Shown here piece after piece: positions 5,706 through 6,042 of a DNA stretch of 6,042 nucleotides. The DNA lies in the NCBI GenBank assembly GCA_900753135.1, contig CAADXZ010000156.1:1-6042 (forward strand), given 5' to 3'. The notes under the pieces were generated by a model. The model saw nothing but the letters and a program-made list of their open reading frames with translations, had not been told where the DNA came from and ran no database searches. The DNA comes from Clostridia bacterium. GTDB lineage: Bacteria > Bacillota > Clostridia > TANB77 > UBA1234. The stretch's first letter is position 1; each line of letters starts with the position of its first letter. The position numbers and the translations under genes are program-made.

Positions 5706-5735
5706 ATAATATCGTTATTTTTTATTTCAAATCAA
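5706..5735 (-). promoter_or_regulatory. probable promoter of ispH
   Basis: On the minus strand, TTGATT (5735-5730) and TATTAT (5711-5706) are spaced by 18 nt, matching the sigma-A consensus at four and five of six positions. Transcription would begin near 5699, leaving a very short leader before ATG 5683. AT richness makes chance matches common. Confidence 0.45.
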
Positions 5736-5794
5736 ATTTTAGCTTCATCATTCATTTTAACAATGACAACTATTTATAGCTTCTTCATTTGCTT

Positions 5795-5831
5795 AAGAGC
5801 CTGTTTCCTTAACTTGGAACAGGCTCTTTTT
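5795..5831 (+). terminator. strong hairpin with plus-strand T-run
   Basis: AAGAGCCTGTT (5795-5805) pairs perfectly with AACAGGCTCTT (5818-5828) and can extend by a T-G and a C-G pair (5806-5807 with 5816-5817), leaving an 8-nt loop. TTTTT (5827-5831) ends it on the plus strand. On the minus strand the tail is CTTAAGC, which is poor for termination. It may still act for the minus-strand SEC-C gene about 150 nt upstream of it, but the orientation favours rightward transcription. Confidence 0.6.
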
Positions 5832-5907
5832 ATGCAAGATTTTTCTCTTGTACAACTTATATGTAGAATATCATTCTATGCTTTTCATTAATATGTTGTG
5901 ATTTCAT

Positions 5908-5924
5908 GGAGTACGCTGTACTCC
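5908..5924. repeat. 17-base perfect hairpin after the SEC-C gene
   Basis: GGAGTAC (5908-5914) and GTACTCC (5918-5924) form a 7-bp stem with a 3-nt loop, about 54 nt past the SEC-C stop codon. It is GC-richer than its surroundings, but no T-run follows on either strand. It may be an mRNA 3'-end structure or a protein-binding palindrome. Confidence 0.5.
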
Positions 5925-5978
5925 GCTACAAGTTAATGATATAAATTCATCAATACAAATCATTTATGCTCTTGATAT

Positions 5979-6042
5979 TTATGCGTTCTTTCCGCAGCAT
6001 TGTTTGTACTTTTTTCCGCTTCCACAAGTTGCAGAAACTCCC
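5979..6042 (-). CDS. C-terminal end of a SEC-C motif protein (partial)
   Basis: Only the last 20 full codons lie inside the window, reading 'GVSATCGSGKKYKQCCGKNA' before TAA at 5981-5979. 'CGSGKKYKxCCG' is the SEC-C zinc-binding motif, found at the C-terminus of SecA, where it binds SecB or ribosomes, and at the ends of many unrelated proteins. The usual motif begins C-x-C; here the first position is Ala ('ATC'), so one of the four expected zinc ligands is missing. The body of the protein lies beyond the right edge, so SecA cannot be told from a hypothetical SEC-C protein. It is on the same strand as ispH, with a 295-base spacer between. Confidence 0.85.
   Translation of the reverse strand, partial: GVSATCGSGKKYKQCCGKNA

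Larger units (their letters stand above)
5684..5978. other. 295-base noncoding spacer between the SEC-C gene and ispH
   Basis: This AT-rich stretch has no open frame longer than about 16 codons that looks real. It holds a 17-base palindrome (5908-5924), a strong hairpin with a plus-strand T-run (5795-5831) and a probable ispH promoter (5706-5735). No riboswitch or tRNA was recognised. Confidence 0.6.

Noticed and set aside
5856..5907. Possible 16-codon minus-strand leader peptide starting at ATG 5907
   Set aside because: Its only GGAG is buried in the 5908-5924 hairpin, and the peptide has no feature of an attenuator leader.
1..6042. CRISPR array, tRNA, rRNA, transposase or toxin-antitoxin pair
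   Set aside because: No regularly spaced repeats, cloverleaf, rRNA core sequence, DDE transposase or recognisable toxin-antitoxin pair was seen. The frameshifted hypothetical gene cannot be called a toxin on present evidence.

Overview
The window is very AT-rich (roughly 30% GC by eye), and every convincing gene lies on the minus strand. Strong AGGAGG-type ribosome binding sites, an IspH of the MEP isoprenoid route and a clostridial-style membrane-anchored PstS-like protein point to a low-GC Firmicute, most likely a member of the Clostridia. That is an inference from gene content and base composition. No tRNA, rRNA, CRISPR array or transposase was seen.

In transcription order (right to left) the layout is as follows. 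(1) The last codons of a protein with a SEC-C zinc-binding tail run off the right edge. (2) A 295-base spacer follows, with two hairpins and a probable ispH promoter. (3) A stand-alone ispH (4802-5683) comes next. (4) A hypothetical gene at 3301-4705 appears as two open frames, but the frames read as one roughly 467-residue protein broken by a one-base shift in an A7 tract; a terminator follows it. (5) A strong promoter at 3158-3186 opens a probable operon of two or three genes: a membrane-anchored phosphate-binding-protein-like protein (2147-3121), a membrane-anchored DUF3298/RsiV-like protein with an apparent internal duplication (496-2115), and a small three-helix membrane protein resembling DUF2651 (133-396). 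The last ends at a clean intrinsic terminator (83-110), which overlaps a perfect 19-bp inverted repeat at the left edge.

The only gene with a firm biochemical role is ispH. The three left-hand genes look like a cell-envelope module. Two encode single-pass proteins with their bulk outside the membrane, and the third is almost entirely membrane. No pstC, pstA or pstB genes and no sigma factor accompany them, so a sensing or envelope role is as likely as phosphate uptake. The most useful points for a second look are the frameshifted gene with its duplicated A7 tracts, the hairpin between Shine-Dalgarno and start codon at 4706-4741, the orphan PstS/DUF3298 operon, the operator-like inverted repeat at 411-438, and the inverted repeat at 17-87. 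Nothing in the window is demonstrably a new defence or mobile system.
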